DNA of 41,197 bases from RGIG6165 sp045545175 (GTDB lineage: Bacteria; Bacillota; Clostridia; Oscillospirales; Feifaniaceae), in NCBI GenBank assembly GCA_045545175.1, contig JAZQAK010000014.1, positions 1 through 41,197 of the forward strand. The letters are read 5' to 3'. The position numbers and the translations under genes are program-made. The notes below the pieces were generated by a model. That model did no database searches. It saw nothing but the letters and a program-made list of their open reading frames with translations, and was not told the DNA's origin. Positions 33,127 to 41,175 of the stretch are shown here, piece after piece. Every line of letters begins with the position of its first letter. Within the stretch, counting starts at the first letter, position 1.

Positions 33127-34155
33127 ATGGATTTAGATATGGAACTTGAAGAGAGGATACTTGCCTCGCAGATGACCGCTGAAGACGGTGACACGGAAGT
33201 TTCTCTTCGTCCGCAGAAGATGACTGATTATATCGGGCAGGAAAAAGTAAAGGAAAACCTTTCGGTATACATTGAAGCGGCTAAAAAAAGAGGGGAATCG
33301 CTTGACCACGTGCTGTTATACGGTCCTCCCGGACTCGGAAAGACGACTCTTGCGGGTATTATTGCCAACGAGATGAACGTAAACATTCGCATAACGTCGG
33401 GGCCTGCAATAGAAAAATCGAGGGATCTTGCGGCACTTCTTACTAATTTGCAGGAGGGTGACATACTCTTTATTGATGAGATACACCGTCTTTCAAAAAA
33501 CGTGACAGAGGTACTCTATCCTGCGATGGAGGATTATGCACTTGATATAATTATCGGTCAGGGACCTGCGGCACGCTCGATTCGAATAGATCTTAAAAAA
33601 TTCACCTTAATCGGTGCTACAACCCGTGCGGGACAGTTGAGCAGTCCGCTTCGTGACAGATTTGGAGTGCTTTTCAGACTTGAAATGTATTCAAGCGAAG
33701 AACTTGCGGAAATCGTTACGAGAAGCGCTACGCTGCTTGGCATCAGCATTGATGCTGACGGTGCGGCTGAAATAGCAAAACGTTCACGTGGTACTCCGCG
33801 TATTGCCAATCGTTTATTAAAGCGTGTTCGTGATTTTGCGGATGTTATCGGTGACGGTGTAATCACAAAAGAAATTGCCGATACTGCACTTACAAAACTT
33901 GAAATAGATGAACTCGGCCTTGACAATATAGACAGACGGATGCTGAAATCTATAATAACAATTTTTGGTGGGGGACCTGTCGGTCTTGATACACTCGCAG
34001 CAACTATCGGTGAGGAAGCGATTACGCTTGAAGACGTATACGAGCCGTATTTGTTGCAGATAGGCTTTTTAAACAGAACGCCGAGAGGTAGAATGGCAAC
34101 AGGTTTAGCTTACAAGCATCTCGGACTTGATATTCCCGCACAGCAGACATTTTAG
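33127..34155 (+). CDS. ruvB: Holliday junction DNA helicase RuvB
   Basis: RuvB is the AAA+ motor that drives branch migration with RuvA. The 342-residue protein has RPQKMTDYIGQEKVKENL, Walker A GPPGLGKTT, Walker B FIDEIHRL, sensor 1 IGATTRAG, the arginine finger region LRDRFG, and the winged-helix end DVYEPYLLQIGFLNRTPRGR (in part). It follows ruvA after 10 bases with GAGAGG as ribosome site and is followed by glmM 11 bases later. Confidence 0.98.
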   Translation: MDLDMELEERILASQMTAEDGDTEVSLRPQKMTDYIGQEKVKENLSVYIEAAKKRGESLDHVLLYGPPGLGKTTLAGIIANEMNVNIRITSGPAIEKSRDLAALLTNLQEGDILFIDEIHRLSKNVTEVLYPAMEDYALDIIIGQGPAARSIRIDLKKFTLIGATTRAGQLSSPLRDRFGVLFRLEMYSSEELAEIVTRSATLLGISIDADGAAEIAKRSRGTPRIANRLLKRVRDFADVIGDGVITKEIADTALTKLEIDELGLDNIDRRMLKSIITIFGGGPVGLDTLAATIGEEAITLEDVYEPYLLQIGFLNRTPRGRMATGLAYKHLGLDIPAQQTF

Positions 34156-34166
34156 GAGGAACAGAA

Positions 34167-35519
34167 ATGGGAAGATTATTCGGAACAGACGGTGTAAGAG
34201 GAATAGCTAATATCGAACTTACTCCTACTCTTGCATATAACATAGGACTTGCGGTAACTCAAGTTCTTGCTAATGACAAAAAACATAAACCGAAAATAAT
34301 TATCGGTAAGGATACGAGGCTTTCCTCGGATATGCTTGAGGCTGCACTCACGGCAGGAATCTGTGCTATGGGTGGTAACGTTATATCCTGTGGTGTTATA
34401 CCTACGCCTGCGATAGCGTATCTCACAAGAAAATACGGTGCAGATGCAGGTGTTGTTATATCGGCATCGCATAATCCTTATGAATATAACGGAATTAAGG
34501 TGTTTAATTCAGAAGGCTTCAAACTTCGTGATGACCTTGAAGATGAGGTTGAGAAAATCGTTCTCGGTGACGTAACTTGTGATAAAATTAAGTCGTATGA
34601 CGGAATCGGTACTGCAACGTGCTCTGCTACGGCGGTTGAGGATTACGTTGATTTTATTACAACGCAGGGAACTGAGGGACTCGATAAGATTAAAGTTGTA
34701 TTTGACTGCGCTAACGGTGCAACATCTGTTGCAATTGAAAAATATATTTCAAAACTCGGTCTTAATGCTACTGTGATTCACAGTCAACCCGACGGCGTGA
34801 ACATAAATACGGATTGCGGTTCAACCCATATCGAAAGTCTTGCCAAGGAGGTTGTATCAGCAAAAGCGGATCTTGGTATTGCTTTTGACGGTGACGGTGA
34901 CAGAATGCTTGCCGTTGATGAAAAGGGTGAACTTGTCGACGGGGACCAGCTTATTGCGGTATTTGCTACGATGCTCAAAGAAGAGGGCAGATTACGTGGT
35001 AATACAGCAGTTGTTACCACTATGTCAAATCTGGGCTTCTTTGAAGCAATGAAAAAGAATGATATCAACACCGCAATAACCGGCGTGGGCGATAAATACG
35101 TTCTTCACGAGATGATTAAGCATGGATATTCTGTCGGCGGCGAACAGTCGGGACATATTATTTTTGCTGATATTAACACTACGGGTGACGGCCTGCTGTC
35201 AGGTCTTATGCTTTTGAATGCTCTGGCTAAGACCGGTAAAAAGATGTCTGATCTTGTTGCGGTTATGGATAAATATCCTCAGGTGCTTTTGAACGTACCC
35301 GTTGATAACAGTTTTAAAAAGACGTATAACGATGATGAAGATATCAATGAGATAATTGAACGTTATTCAGGTATACTTGCTCATAACGGAAGAATACTTG
35401 TTCGTGCTTCGGGCACGGAAGCGCTTATCAGAGTTATGATTGAGGGCAAGGATATTGATAAGATAACTGAAATGGCTAATGACATAGCTGATATGATCAA
35501 AGAAAAAAATAAAAAATAG
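34167..35519 (+). CDS. glmM: Phosphoglucosamine mutase
   Basis: GlmM converts glucosamine-6-phosphate to glucosamine-1-phosphate, feeding UDP-GlcNAc and so peptidoglycan. The 450-residue protein begins GRLFGTDGVRGIAN, has the phosphorylated serine S101 (VVISASHNPYEYNG), the magnesium loop AFDGDGDRM, the sugar loop GGEQSGHII, and the phosphate-binding end RASGTEALIRVM. It has a clear AGGAGG ribosome site and ends the unit starting at 29990. It supplies substrate for the same pathway as MurB at 4868. No terminator lies between it and the tRNA. Confidence 0.97.
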   Translation: MGRLFGTDGVRGIANIELTPTLAYNIGLAVTQVLANDKKHKPKIIIGKDTRLSSDMLEAALTAGICAMGGNVISCGVIPTPAIAYLTRKYGADAGVVISASHNPYEYNGIKVFNSEGFKLRDDLEDEVEKIVLGDVTCDKIKSYDGIGTATCSATAVEDYVDFITTQGTEGLDKIKVVFDCANGATSVAIEKYISKLGLNATVIHSQPDGVNINTDCGSTHIESLAKEVVSAKADLGIAFDGDGDRMLAVDEKGELVDGDQLIAVFATMLKEEGRLRGNTAVVTTMSNLGFFEAMKKNDINTAITGVGDKYVLHEMIKHGYSVGGEQSGHIIFADINTTGDGLLSGLMLLNALAKTGKKMSDLVAVMDKYPQVLLNVPVDNSFKKTYNDDEDINEIIERYSGILAHNGRILVRASGTEALIRVMIEGKDIDKITEMANDIADMIKEKNKK

Positions 35520-35522
35520 GAC

Positions 35523-35551
35523 TTGAAAAATTGTAGGTAATTATCTATAAT
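35523..35551 (+). promoter_or_regulatory. Sigma-A promoter for tRNA-Leu
   Basis: TTGAAA (35523-35528), 17 bases and perfect TATAAT (35546-35551), 13 bases before the first base of the tRNA. Confidence 0.8.
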
Positions 35552-35564
35552 AGTCAATGTTCAG

Positions 35565-35648
35565 GCCGGTGTGGCGGAATGGCAGACGCACTTGACTCAA
35601 AATCAAGCGTGGCAACACGTGCCGGTTCAAGTCCGGCCACCGGCACCA
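35565..35648 (+). tRNA. tRNA-Leu (anticodon CAA)
   Basis: An 84-base tRNA with acceptor arms GCCGGTG and CACCGGC and an encoded CCA end. The anticodon stem CTTGA/TCAAG encloses loop CTCAAAA, so the anticodon is CAA, reading the Leu codon TTG. A long variable arm (CGTGGCAACACG) confirms the class II leucine type, and GGTTCAAGTCC is the T arm. Confidence 0.96.
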
Positions 35649-35651
35649 GAG

Positions 35652-35687
35652 AGCAGACTGTTTTTAGATGGTCTGCTTTCTATTTTT
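35652..35687 (+). terminator. Terminator-like hairpin after tRNA-Leu
   Basis: AGCAGAC and GTCTGCT pair around a 12-base loop, followed by TTCTATTTTT. It lies between the tRNA and the ribosome site of the next gene, so any transcription of that gene from the tRNA promoter must read through it. Confidence 0.7.
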
Positions 35688-35704
35688 ATAAAGGAGTATC
35701 CAAT

Positions 35705-38700
35705 ATGACAGTTCAGAGTGTGTATATAATGTCAGGAATAATCATTTTGATATGTATTATTCTTTCGTTTGTTGCAGGTAAAAAGAAAAAAGTCAAAAAT
35801 ATCATATTATCCGTTGCAGATACAGTCTTTCCAATATCTGCAGGCATAACAGAACCTGTATTTTACGATACTGTTGAGGGTTATTGCGGTAAAAAAATTG
35901 TCAAATTAACAGGAGTTAAATGGAACTGTCGTAATTATGAAAATAAAGTCGGTGAATATGTTTTTACACCCGTGTGTCTAAGTGGATACAAATTATGTAA
36001 TGTAACAATCAAAGTAAAAGTTGTAGATGATGAGTGTGTTAACGTAAATGCCGATAATTATGAGATAAATAATGCAGCTGTTTGTATTGGTAAAGAAAAA
36101 ACTGTTGACGTGTACGATCTCACAGGTTGTAATCTGATTAAATCGTTGCCTTATACAACTGAGCATATAGTTTTTAATGACAACGTTAGAATGCTCGGTG
36201 GTTATATATATAATCTTCGAATAACTGCTGATACAGTTATTTCAAAGGGCACATTTGGATATCTGACAGTAGAAAACGGGGCGTCTGTCGTTGTTAAAGA
36301 GAAGGCAGATATAAAAACGTTAATTGTATCTGACACTAAGATGATTGATATTCAATCACATTTCGGTAATATCGGCGATATAGTTCAAAAGCAGACGACA
36401 CCCGTAGAATACGTTGTAAGAAATGCAAATCAGGTTTCACAATATGCGTTACCTTCCGAAACTTCATCAATAATCATTGGTGAACGTAAGTATAAGGGTA
36501 TTGTTGTAGATATTCTTGAAGATTTTGATTATATTTGTGTAAATAAAGGGTTACCTGCAGAAAAAATTCCTCTACCGAAGTCTCTTAAGGTTTTGACAGG
36601 ATGCGGTGAAACAGACGCATCGGTAAAATGGGAGTGCGAAAAGTATACGGGTGAGGAAAACGTATACAAATTTGCTCCCGTGTTTGATGATTTGGCAATG
36701 TCAGATTCGGTTGACAAAGCTGAAATTGCGGTAATTTGTGCTTCTAACGGTTCAATTGAAACGGAATTTCCGGATATTCCCGAAAAGACAGTACTTACTG
36801 AAAGAATAGAAGATGCAAATCTTTCTGTTAATGCGCTGTGCAGACTTGGTGAAAATACGTTTGCTATCAAGTTTACAGACGTAAGATTCGTGTTTGATGA
36901 AGCAAATAGCGCATATGTTCTCGATAAGTCTTCGGTTGATAAGGCATTTTATATTGATGATACCTGTATTTATGCCGAGTTTGTTGATAAAACGGTTTTC
37001 AAAGATAATAAACTTGAAATCAATTCACTTAAAATCAGAATAGATGCTGATAAGAATGGCGTGATGAAAGTTACGGATATAGCGGGTATACAGACGTTTG
37101 CCGATAACATCAACGAGATTGAAAGTATTAAAATCAGCGGTGATGACTGTGAACTTGTAATTGATACACCGTATGCTAAAATCAGCGGTGATATTTTGAT
37201 TGACGGTATAGACAGTACAGCGCTGATAAATATACATGCAAGGTATGTCGGCAAACTCAGATACTCTGCAGATATTTCAGATAACGTCGTTATTTGCGGT
37301 GTTTCTGCTTCTTACTATCTTAACAGAACACCTTTGCAGATCAAGAGTACGTTTTTTGCTAACGGTATTCCCGTATTAATAAGACAGGATGATGATGGTG
37401 AAACCTACGTTTACCGTGCAAATGACCTGACCAAAATTTCTTCAGTTATGACATGCGGTGTCGTATTTGGCGGTGCTTATAAAGAAGATATTGACAGCAC
37501 CAACGTCACGTTTGAATCGGGCATTCTGCACGATTACTATGGCGGTAGTGAAAAGGGTAACGTATATGGTGAAATTTATTCGTCCGTAAGCGGTGGCTTT
37601 GTAAATAACGATTACTTTGGCGGTTCATCAGATTCCGACTATTGCGAAAAAGTAATATCCGTACTCGAAAAAGGCGCTGTTAAACATAATTGGTTTGGCG
37701 GTGGCGCTAATTCGAGTGTTGGTGTACCGGGAAAAGAGTATGCCGATAATGAATATGCCATTGAACTGTATATGTTTGACGGTATGTTTACCAATTTCAA
37801 CCTGGGTCTCAAAAGTGATTGTGGAAGAAACGTGTATGGAAATATACGTTTGGAGATGTTTGACGGTGTCGGTCTCAATTATAAATGCGGCAGTACGGGT
37901 GATCGTATATTCGGTAACGTTGATGTTGCCGTATATGGAGGAACGGTTGAAAAGCAGTTTGTTCAATCTAAAACTGTTGAAGGTAATACAAAAATTAAGG
38001 CATACAGAAATATAAGAGTATGCGGTGTGCCTGAGAATAAGTTCCCGTTTGTAACTTTATGTAAACCTGAAAAATTCTTCTACAGTTTCTTTGATACTGA
38101 TTATAGGTTAAAATGGAAGGAGTTCACTCGGGATATTTCTGCAGTATACTCAAAAGAAGGCGACGAAGGTAATCTTGTAGTAAGATTCCCAGAAATTATG
38201 AAAACGGGTGAAACAAAGGGTAGTGAGCGTATCCGCGATTATACCGGAGACGGAATGATCTTAACTTTTCCGAACGGACAGGTAATGCTTATAGATACAC
38301 CGTATGACTTAGCTTGGGAGAATTATAAAAGGGATATAGAAGCCCTTGGCATAGATCATATTGATTATTTTATGCTGACACACTATCATCCTGATCATTT
38401 TGAATGTTTGCCAAAACTTCTCGAAACCCATACAGTCGGAACGTTTATTCTTCCTGATGTTAAATTCAGTTCACCGTACGTTGAGGGCGCTATTCCTGAA
38501 AATGCAAACGTAGTGCGCATAAATATGTATGATACTATGTTGATAGGTGAAGGGGATAAAGCGGTAAAGATAACGTTTCTTAATCCGCCGTTCTTTGCAA
38601 AAAAGGCAATGGTTCCGAATAATCATAACCCATTCAGTCTTTGCACTGTACTTGAGTTTGGCACGTCAAAACTTTTGCTTGCAGCTGATACTTATGATGC

Positions 38701-38820
38701 AAATGAATACGCCTGGTTATACGAATGTCCTGATCTTATTTCGGATGTGGACGTTATAAAACCAGGCCATCATGGCATCACTACATCTTCAAGATACGAC
38801 TACTTCATAAAAGTAAATCC
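35705..38820 (+). other. Domain map of the giant anchored protein (see CDS 35705-39010)
   Basis: Residues 6-24 are a membrane segment, followed by KKKK at 26-29. Two Ig-like segments centre on W73 and W309 with the same pattern VKWxCxxY...Y.F.PV. Residues about 603-770 are Gly-rich beta-solenoid repeats in which YYGGS, YFGGS and WFGGG recur. The metallo-beta-lactamase fold begins near residue 855, with H893-Y-H895-P-D897-H898, D995 and H1022-H1023. Confidence 0.7.
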
Positions 38821-39010
38821 CAAATATGTGTGTATAACAAATTTGAGAGAGTATGGATGTCATATGAATTCGACAATCTATATGCTTGAAAACGTAAACA
38901 AAATGCCTTCTGAGCGTATTTTCAGTACGGGAAGACACGGAATGATAAAAGCGACGCTTAACGGTAAAAAAGGCGAAGCAACTATTGTTACAGAATACGT
39001 AGAAAAATAG
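35705..39010 (+). CDS. Large membrane-anchored protein: Ig-like, beta-solenoid and metallo-beta-lactamase domains
   Basis: I do not recognise this 1101-residue protein as a named gene. The frame is open back into the tRNA (35579), but ATG 35705, after AAGGAG, is the real start. One N-terminal membrane helix is followed by two Ig-like segments, a long beta-rich middle, Gly-rich solenoid repeats, and a C-terminal ComEC-type metallo-beta-lactamase domain (HYHPDH, LLLAADTYD, KPGHHG). The metal ligands are intact, so the C-terminus should be a hydrolase. The four lysines after the helix predict, by the positive-inside rule, a cytoplasmic C-terminus, whereas Ig-like and solenoid parts are usual outside the cell. 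The likely partner is the DUF1287 gene downstream. Function is unknown. Confidence 0.82.
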   Translation: MTVQSVYIMSGIIILICIILSFVAGKKKKVKNIILSVADTVFPISAGITEPVFYDTVEGYCGKKIVKLTGVKWNCRNYENKVGEYVFTPVCLSGYKLCNVTIKVKVVDDECVNVNADNYEINNAAVCIGKEKTVDVYDLTGCNLIKSLPYTTEHIVFNDNVRMLGGYIYNLRITADTVISKGTFGYLTVENGASVVVKEKADIKTLIVSDTKMIDIQSHFGNIGDIVQKQTTPVEYVVRNANQVSQYALPSETSSIIIGERKYKGIVVDILEDFDYICVNKGLPAEKIPLPKSLKVLTGCGETDASVKWECEKYTGEENVYKFAPVFDDLAMSDSVDKAEIAVICASNGSIETEFPDIPEKTVLTERIEDANLSVNALCRLGENTFAIKFTDVRFVFDEANSAYVLDKSSVDKAFYIDDTCIYAEFVDKTVFKDNKLEINSLKIRIDADKNGVMKVTDIAGIQTFADNINEIESIKISGDDCELVIDTPYAKISGDILIDGIDSTALINIHARYVGKLRYSADISDNVVICGVSASYYLNRTPLQIKSTFFANGIPVLIRQDDDGETYVYRANDLTKISSVMTCGVVFGGAYKEDIDSTNVTFESGILHDYYGGSEKGNVYGEIYSSVSGGFVNNDYFGGSSDSDYCEKVISVLEKGAVKHNWFGGGANSSVGVPGKEYADNEYAIELYMFDGMFTNFNLGLKSDCGRNVYGNIRLEMFDGVGLNYKCGSTGDRIFGNVDVAVYGGTVEKQFVQSKTVEGNTKIKAYRNIRVCGVPENKFPFVTLCKPEKFFYSFFDTDYRLKWKEFTRDISAVYSKEGDEGNLVVRFPEIMKTGETKGSERIRDYTGDGMILTFPNGQVMLIDTPYDLAWENYKRDIEALGIDHIDYFMLTHYHPDHFECLPKLLETHTVGTFILPDVKFSSPYVEGAIPENANVVRINMYDTMLIGEGDKAVKITFLNPPFFAKKAMVPNNHNPFSLCTVLEFGTSKLLLAADTYDANEYAWLYECPDLISDVDVIKPGHHGITTSSRYDYFIKVNPKYVCITNLREYGCHMNSTIYMLENVNKMPSERIFSTGRHGMIKATLNGKKGEATIVTEYVEK

Positions 39011-39011
39011 T

Positions 39012-39039
39012 TGAAAGGAGACAAATTTGTCTCCTTTCA
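39012..39039 (+). repeat. Perfect 28-base palindrome between two accessory genes
   Basis: TGAAAGGAGACAAA and its exact inverse complement TTTGTCTCCTTTCA abut with no spacer. It lies 2 bases after the metallo-beta-lactamase stop. There is no T tract after it, so it may be a weak terminator, an mRNA-stabilising hairpin or a protein-binding site. Confidence 0.65.
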
Positions 39040-39060
39040 GTGTAATGGAGCAATGAAATT

Positions 39061-39741
39061 ATGAAAAAGAAAGTCCTTATATTCTTACTTATTATTACAA
39101 TACCAATATTATTTCTTGCTGATTATTACAATCTCTTGCCTGAAAAAGTGTATTATGCCTCTGATTTTGATATTGAGACAATTCTCAGTGATACCGATTA
39201 TAACGAAAACGGCACAGATGATTATACAGATATTATGCTTGGTGCAAGAGAGGATGCGAAAAATCATCCGAAGTATGACGGTGCATACGTTGACGGCGGA
39301 TATCCTCCCGACGATATCGGCGTATGTACAGACGTTGTTTGGCGTGCATTCAGAAATGCAGGTTATTCTCTAAAAAATATGGTTGATAAGGATATTGAGT
39401 TGAATACCGACGACTATCCGAGAGTTGACAAACCGGATACGAATATAGATTTTCGAAGAGTTCCGAATTTAAGGGTGTTCTTTGAAAAGTATGCAACAGT
39501 ACTGACTAACGATACTTCCGAGATTGAAGAGTGGCAGCCGGGTGATATAGTAATTTTCGGTGATAACAAACATATCGGAATAGTCTCTGATAAAAGAAAT
39601 AAAAACGGACAACCGTATATTATCCATAACGGCGGACAGCCAAACAGGGAAGAGGATTTTCTTAAAAGAGGTATTCCCACGGGTCATTACAGATTCGACG
39701 TTTCAATTATTCCCGAATCTGTTCTCGTAGCATGGAAGTGA
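39061..39741 (+). CDS. DUF1287 domain-containing exported protein
   Basis: The 226-residue protein has an N-terminal signal/anchor (residues 1-20, KKKVLIFLLIITIPILFLA) and the DUF1287 domain, placed by family classification near the NlpC/P60-like cysteine hydrolases. Candidate active residues are C89 in IGVCTDVVWRAF, H171 in HIGIVSD and possibly H189 in IIHNGG; WQPGDIVIF is typical of the fold. It may cut peptidoglycan or another amide, but no activity is shown for this group to my knowledge. GGAG lies about 10 bases before the ATG. It follows the large metallo-beta-lactamase protein by 50 bases, on the same strand, and both are membrane-anchored. Confidence 0.88.
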   Translation: MKKKVLIFLLIITIPILFLADYYNLLPEKVYYASDFDIETILSDTDYNENGTDDYTDIMLGAREDAKNHPKYDGAYVDGGYPPDDIGVCTDVVWRAFRNAGYSLKNMVDKDIELNTDDYPRVDKPDTNIDFRRVPNLRVFFEKYATVLTNDTSEIEEWQPGDIVIFGDNKHIGIVSDKRNKNGQPYIIHNGGQPNREEDFLKRGIPTGHYRFDVSIIPESVLVAWK

Positions 39742-39787
39742 TAATGAAAAAAATATTAAAAAATGGGAAATATATTTTTGTGAATAC

Positions 39788-39816
39788 TTGAAAAATTAAA
39801 AAAAAGTGATTATACT
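39788..39816 (+). promoter_or_regulatory. Sigma-A promoter for guaA
   Basis: TTGAAA (39788-39793), 17 bases and TATACT (39811-39816). Transcription should begin near 39823, leaving a leader of only about 25 bases with GAGGGGG as ribosome site, too short for a purine riboswitch. Confidence 0.7.
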
Positions 39817-39847
39817 ATAACATATTTAAAAATGAGGGGGAACTTCA

Positions 39848-40828
39848 ATGGATAACAATAAGCGTCCCGAAACGATGGCACGTATAAACACACCTGAACT
39901 TGCAAATAAGTTTATTGACGAGCAGGTTGCGGCAGTTCGTGCTCAGGTAGGGGATAAAAAAGTACTCCTTGCATTGTCAGGTGGTGTTGACAGTTCTGTA
40001 GTTGCAGCACTTCTTATAAAGGCAATAGGCAAGCAGCTCGTATGTGTTCACGTAAATCACGGTCTTATGCGTAAGGGTGAAAGTGAACAGGTTATTGAAG
40101 TGTTCGGAAAAGAACTTGATGCTAATCTTATTTATGTAGATGCTACGGACCGTTTTCTCGATAAACTTGCAGGTGTTGCAGAACCTGAGAAGAAGCGTAA
40201 GATAATCGGTGAAGAGTTTATCAAGGTATTTGATGAAGAAGCAAGCAAGCTTGAGGGTATCTCATTCCTTGCACAGGGAACGATTTATCCCGATATTCTT
40301 GAATCTGACGGGGTAAAAGCGCATCATAACGTTGGCGGTCTCCCTGAAGAGATGCAGTTTGAACTTGTTGAACCCGTTAAACTTCTTTTTAAAGATGAAG
40401 TTCGTGTTGTTGGTGACGCACTCGGTTTACCTCACGGCATGGTATATCGTCAGCCGTTCCCGGGTCCCGGCCTTGGTGTAAGATGCCTCGGCGCTATTAC
40501 GAGAGACAGACTTCATGCACTCCGTGAAGCTGATGCTATTTTGCGTGAAGAATTTGACAAGAACGGTCTTGCAGGTAAGGTATGGCAGTATTTTGTAGCT
40601 GTTCCTGATATGAAGAGTGTTGGTGTAAAAGACGGTAAGCGCTACGAAGGCTGGCCGGCAATCATCCGTGCTGTCAATACAACGGATGCAATGTCTGCTA
40701 CCGTTGAAAACGTATCTTTTGAACTTCTTCAGCATATAACAGAAAGAATTACTCACGAGGTTGAGGGCATAAATCGTGTTCTTTACGACTATACGCCCAA
40801 GCCCATCGGCACAATCGAGTGGGAGTGA
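39848..40828 (+). CDS. guaA: GMP synthase ATP-pyrophosphatase subunit, without glutaminase domain
   Basis: The protein converts XMP to GMP by AMP transfer and amination. It has 326 residues, compared with about 510-520 for normal bacterial GuaA: the N-terminal class I glutamine amidotransferase domain is missing. Present are the ATP-pyrophosphatase P-loop LSGGVDSS (43-50), the LAQGTIYPDILES segment, and the dimerisation domain (QPFPGPGLGVRCLG) with the invariant end PIGTIEWE. The gene has its own promoter and ribosome site and begins in a natural way, so it does not look like a broken remnant. Ammonia may come from a separate glutaminase subunit, as in archaea, or directly from ammonium. The 3' end of guaA is a known integration site for mobile elements. 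Confidence 0.93.
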   Translation: MDNNKRPETMARINTPELANKFIDEQVAAVRAQVGDKKVLLALSGGVDSSVVAALLIKAIGKQLVCVHVNHGLMRKGESEQVIEVFGKELDANLIYVDATDRFLDKLAGVAEPEKKRKIIGEEFIKVFDEEASKLEGISFLAQGTIYPDILESDGVKAHHNVGGLPEEMQFELVEPVKLLFKDEVRVVGDALGLPHGMVYRQPFPGPGLGVRCLGAITRDRLHALREADAILREEFDKNGLAGKVWQYFVAVPDMKSVGVKDGKRYEGWPAIIRAVNTTDAMSATVENVSFELLQHITERITHEVEGINRVLYDYTPKPIGTIEWE

Positions 40829-40853
40829 CCCAAAGTGGCTGTTGAGTAGTCGA

Positions 40854-40881
40854 AAAAACCTTGATATTACAAGGGTTTTTG
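40854..40881 (+). terminator. Terminator after guaA
   Basis: AAAAACCTTG and CAAGGGTTTTT pair with one unpaired G and a 6-base loop, followed by G. It lies 25 bases after the guaA stop and ends in a T5 run. Confidence 0.75.
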
Positions 40882-40918
40882 GCTCTCACAATTTGAAAAA
40901 ATCAGCGAAAATCGCTCG

Positions 40919-41100
40919 TTGATACCAAATTGATACCACCACTATCCGGGGATAGAATAATACCAAAGTCTCTCAAAGCTCGCAAATTCGTTTTTCTCAA
41001 GACGAATTTGCGGGCTTTTTTTACTGTAATTCTCCGTATTCTCTGAAACACCATGAAACGAGGAGCAAACAAAAATTTTTCAAAAAATTTCGTTGATACC
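40919..41100 (+). repeat. Three direct copies of TTGATACC
   Basis: TTGATACC occurs at 40919-40926, 40930-40937 and 41093-41100; the first two are in tandem as TTGATACCA with a 2-base spacer, and the first and third share the longer form CGTTGATACC. A related ATACCAAA occurs near 40960. Such short repeats can be arm sites for a tyrosine integrase, but no integrase lies in the window. Confidence 0.55.
40975..41022 (+). terminator. Strong hairpin terminator
   Basis: AAAGCTCGCAAATTCG and CGAATTTGCGGGCTTT form a stem of about 16 base pairs with one G-T pair, an 11-12 base loop and a T7 tail. It is the second terminator in the region and would isolate the downstream gene from guaA. Confidence 0.85.
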
Positions 41101-41175
41101 GTTGATTTTTACCCTCTGAAATTCCGAATCAGTGAAAGGACTTGAAACCTTATCACGATTTAGGAGGTTCAGAAC

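Larger units (their letters stand above)
40829..41175 (+). other. Gene-free stretch after guaA with terminators and short repeats
   Basis: These 347 bases hold a guaA terminator (40854-40881), three copies of TTGATACC, a very strong second terminator (40975-41022), and the leader of the next gene. No convincing protein gene is present. The layout would suit the edge of an inserted element at the 3' end of guaA. Confidence 0.6.

Noticed and set aside
35579..35704. Open frame extending the metallo-beta-lactamase protein 42 residues upstream into tRNA-Leu
   Set aside because: It is read through the tRNA and its terminator hairpin; ATG 35705 has a proper AAGGAG ribosome site and starts a membrane segment.
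39742..39847. Purine riboswitch ahead of guaA
   Set aside because: The predicted transcript leader is only about 25 bases long, and no purine-aptamer core was found.
40902..41054. Minus-strand frame of 50 basic residues, considered as an integrase C-terminal remnant
   Set aside because: It runs through the strong hairpin at 40975-41022, has no ribosome site, and shows no recombinase catalytic motif.
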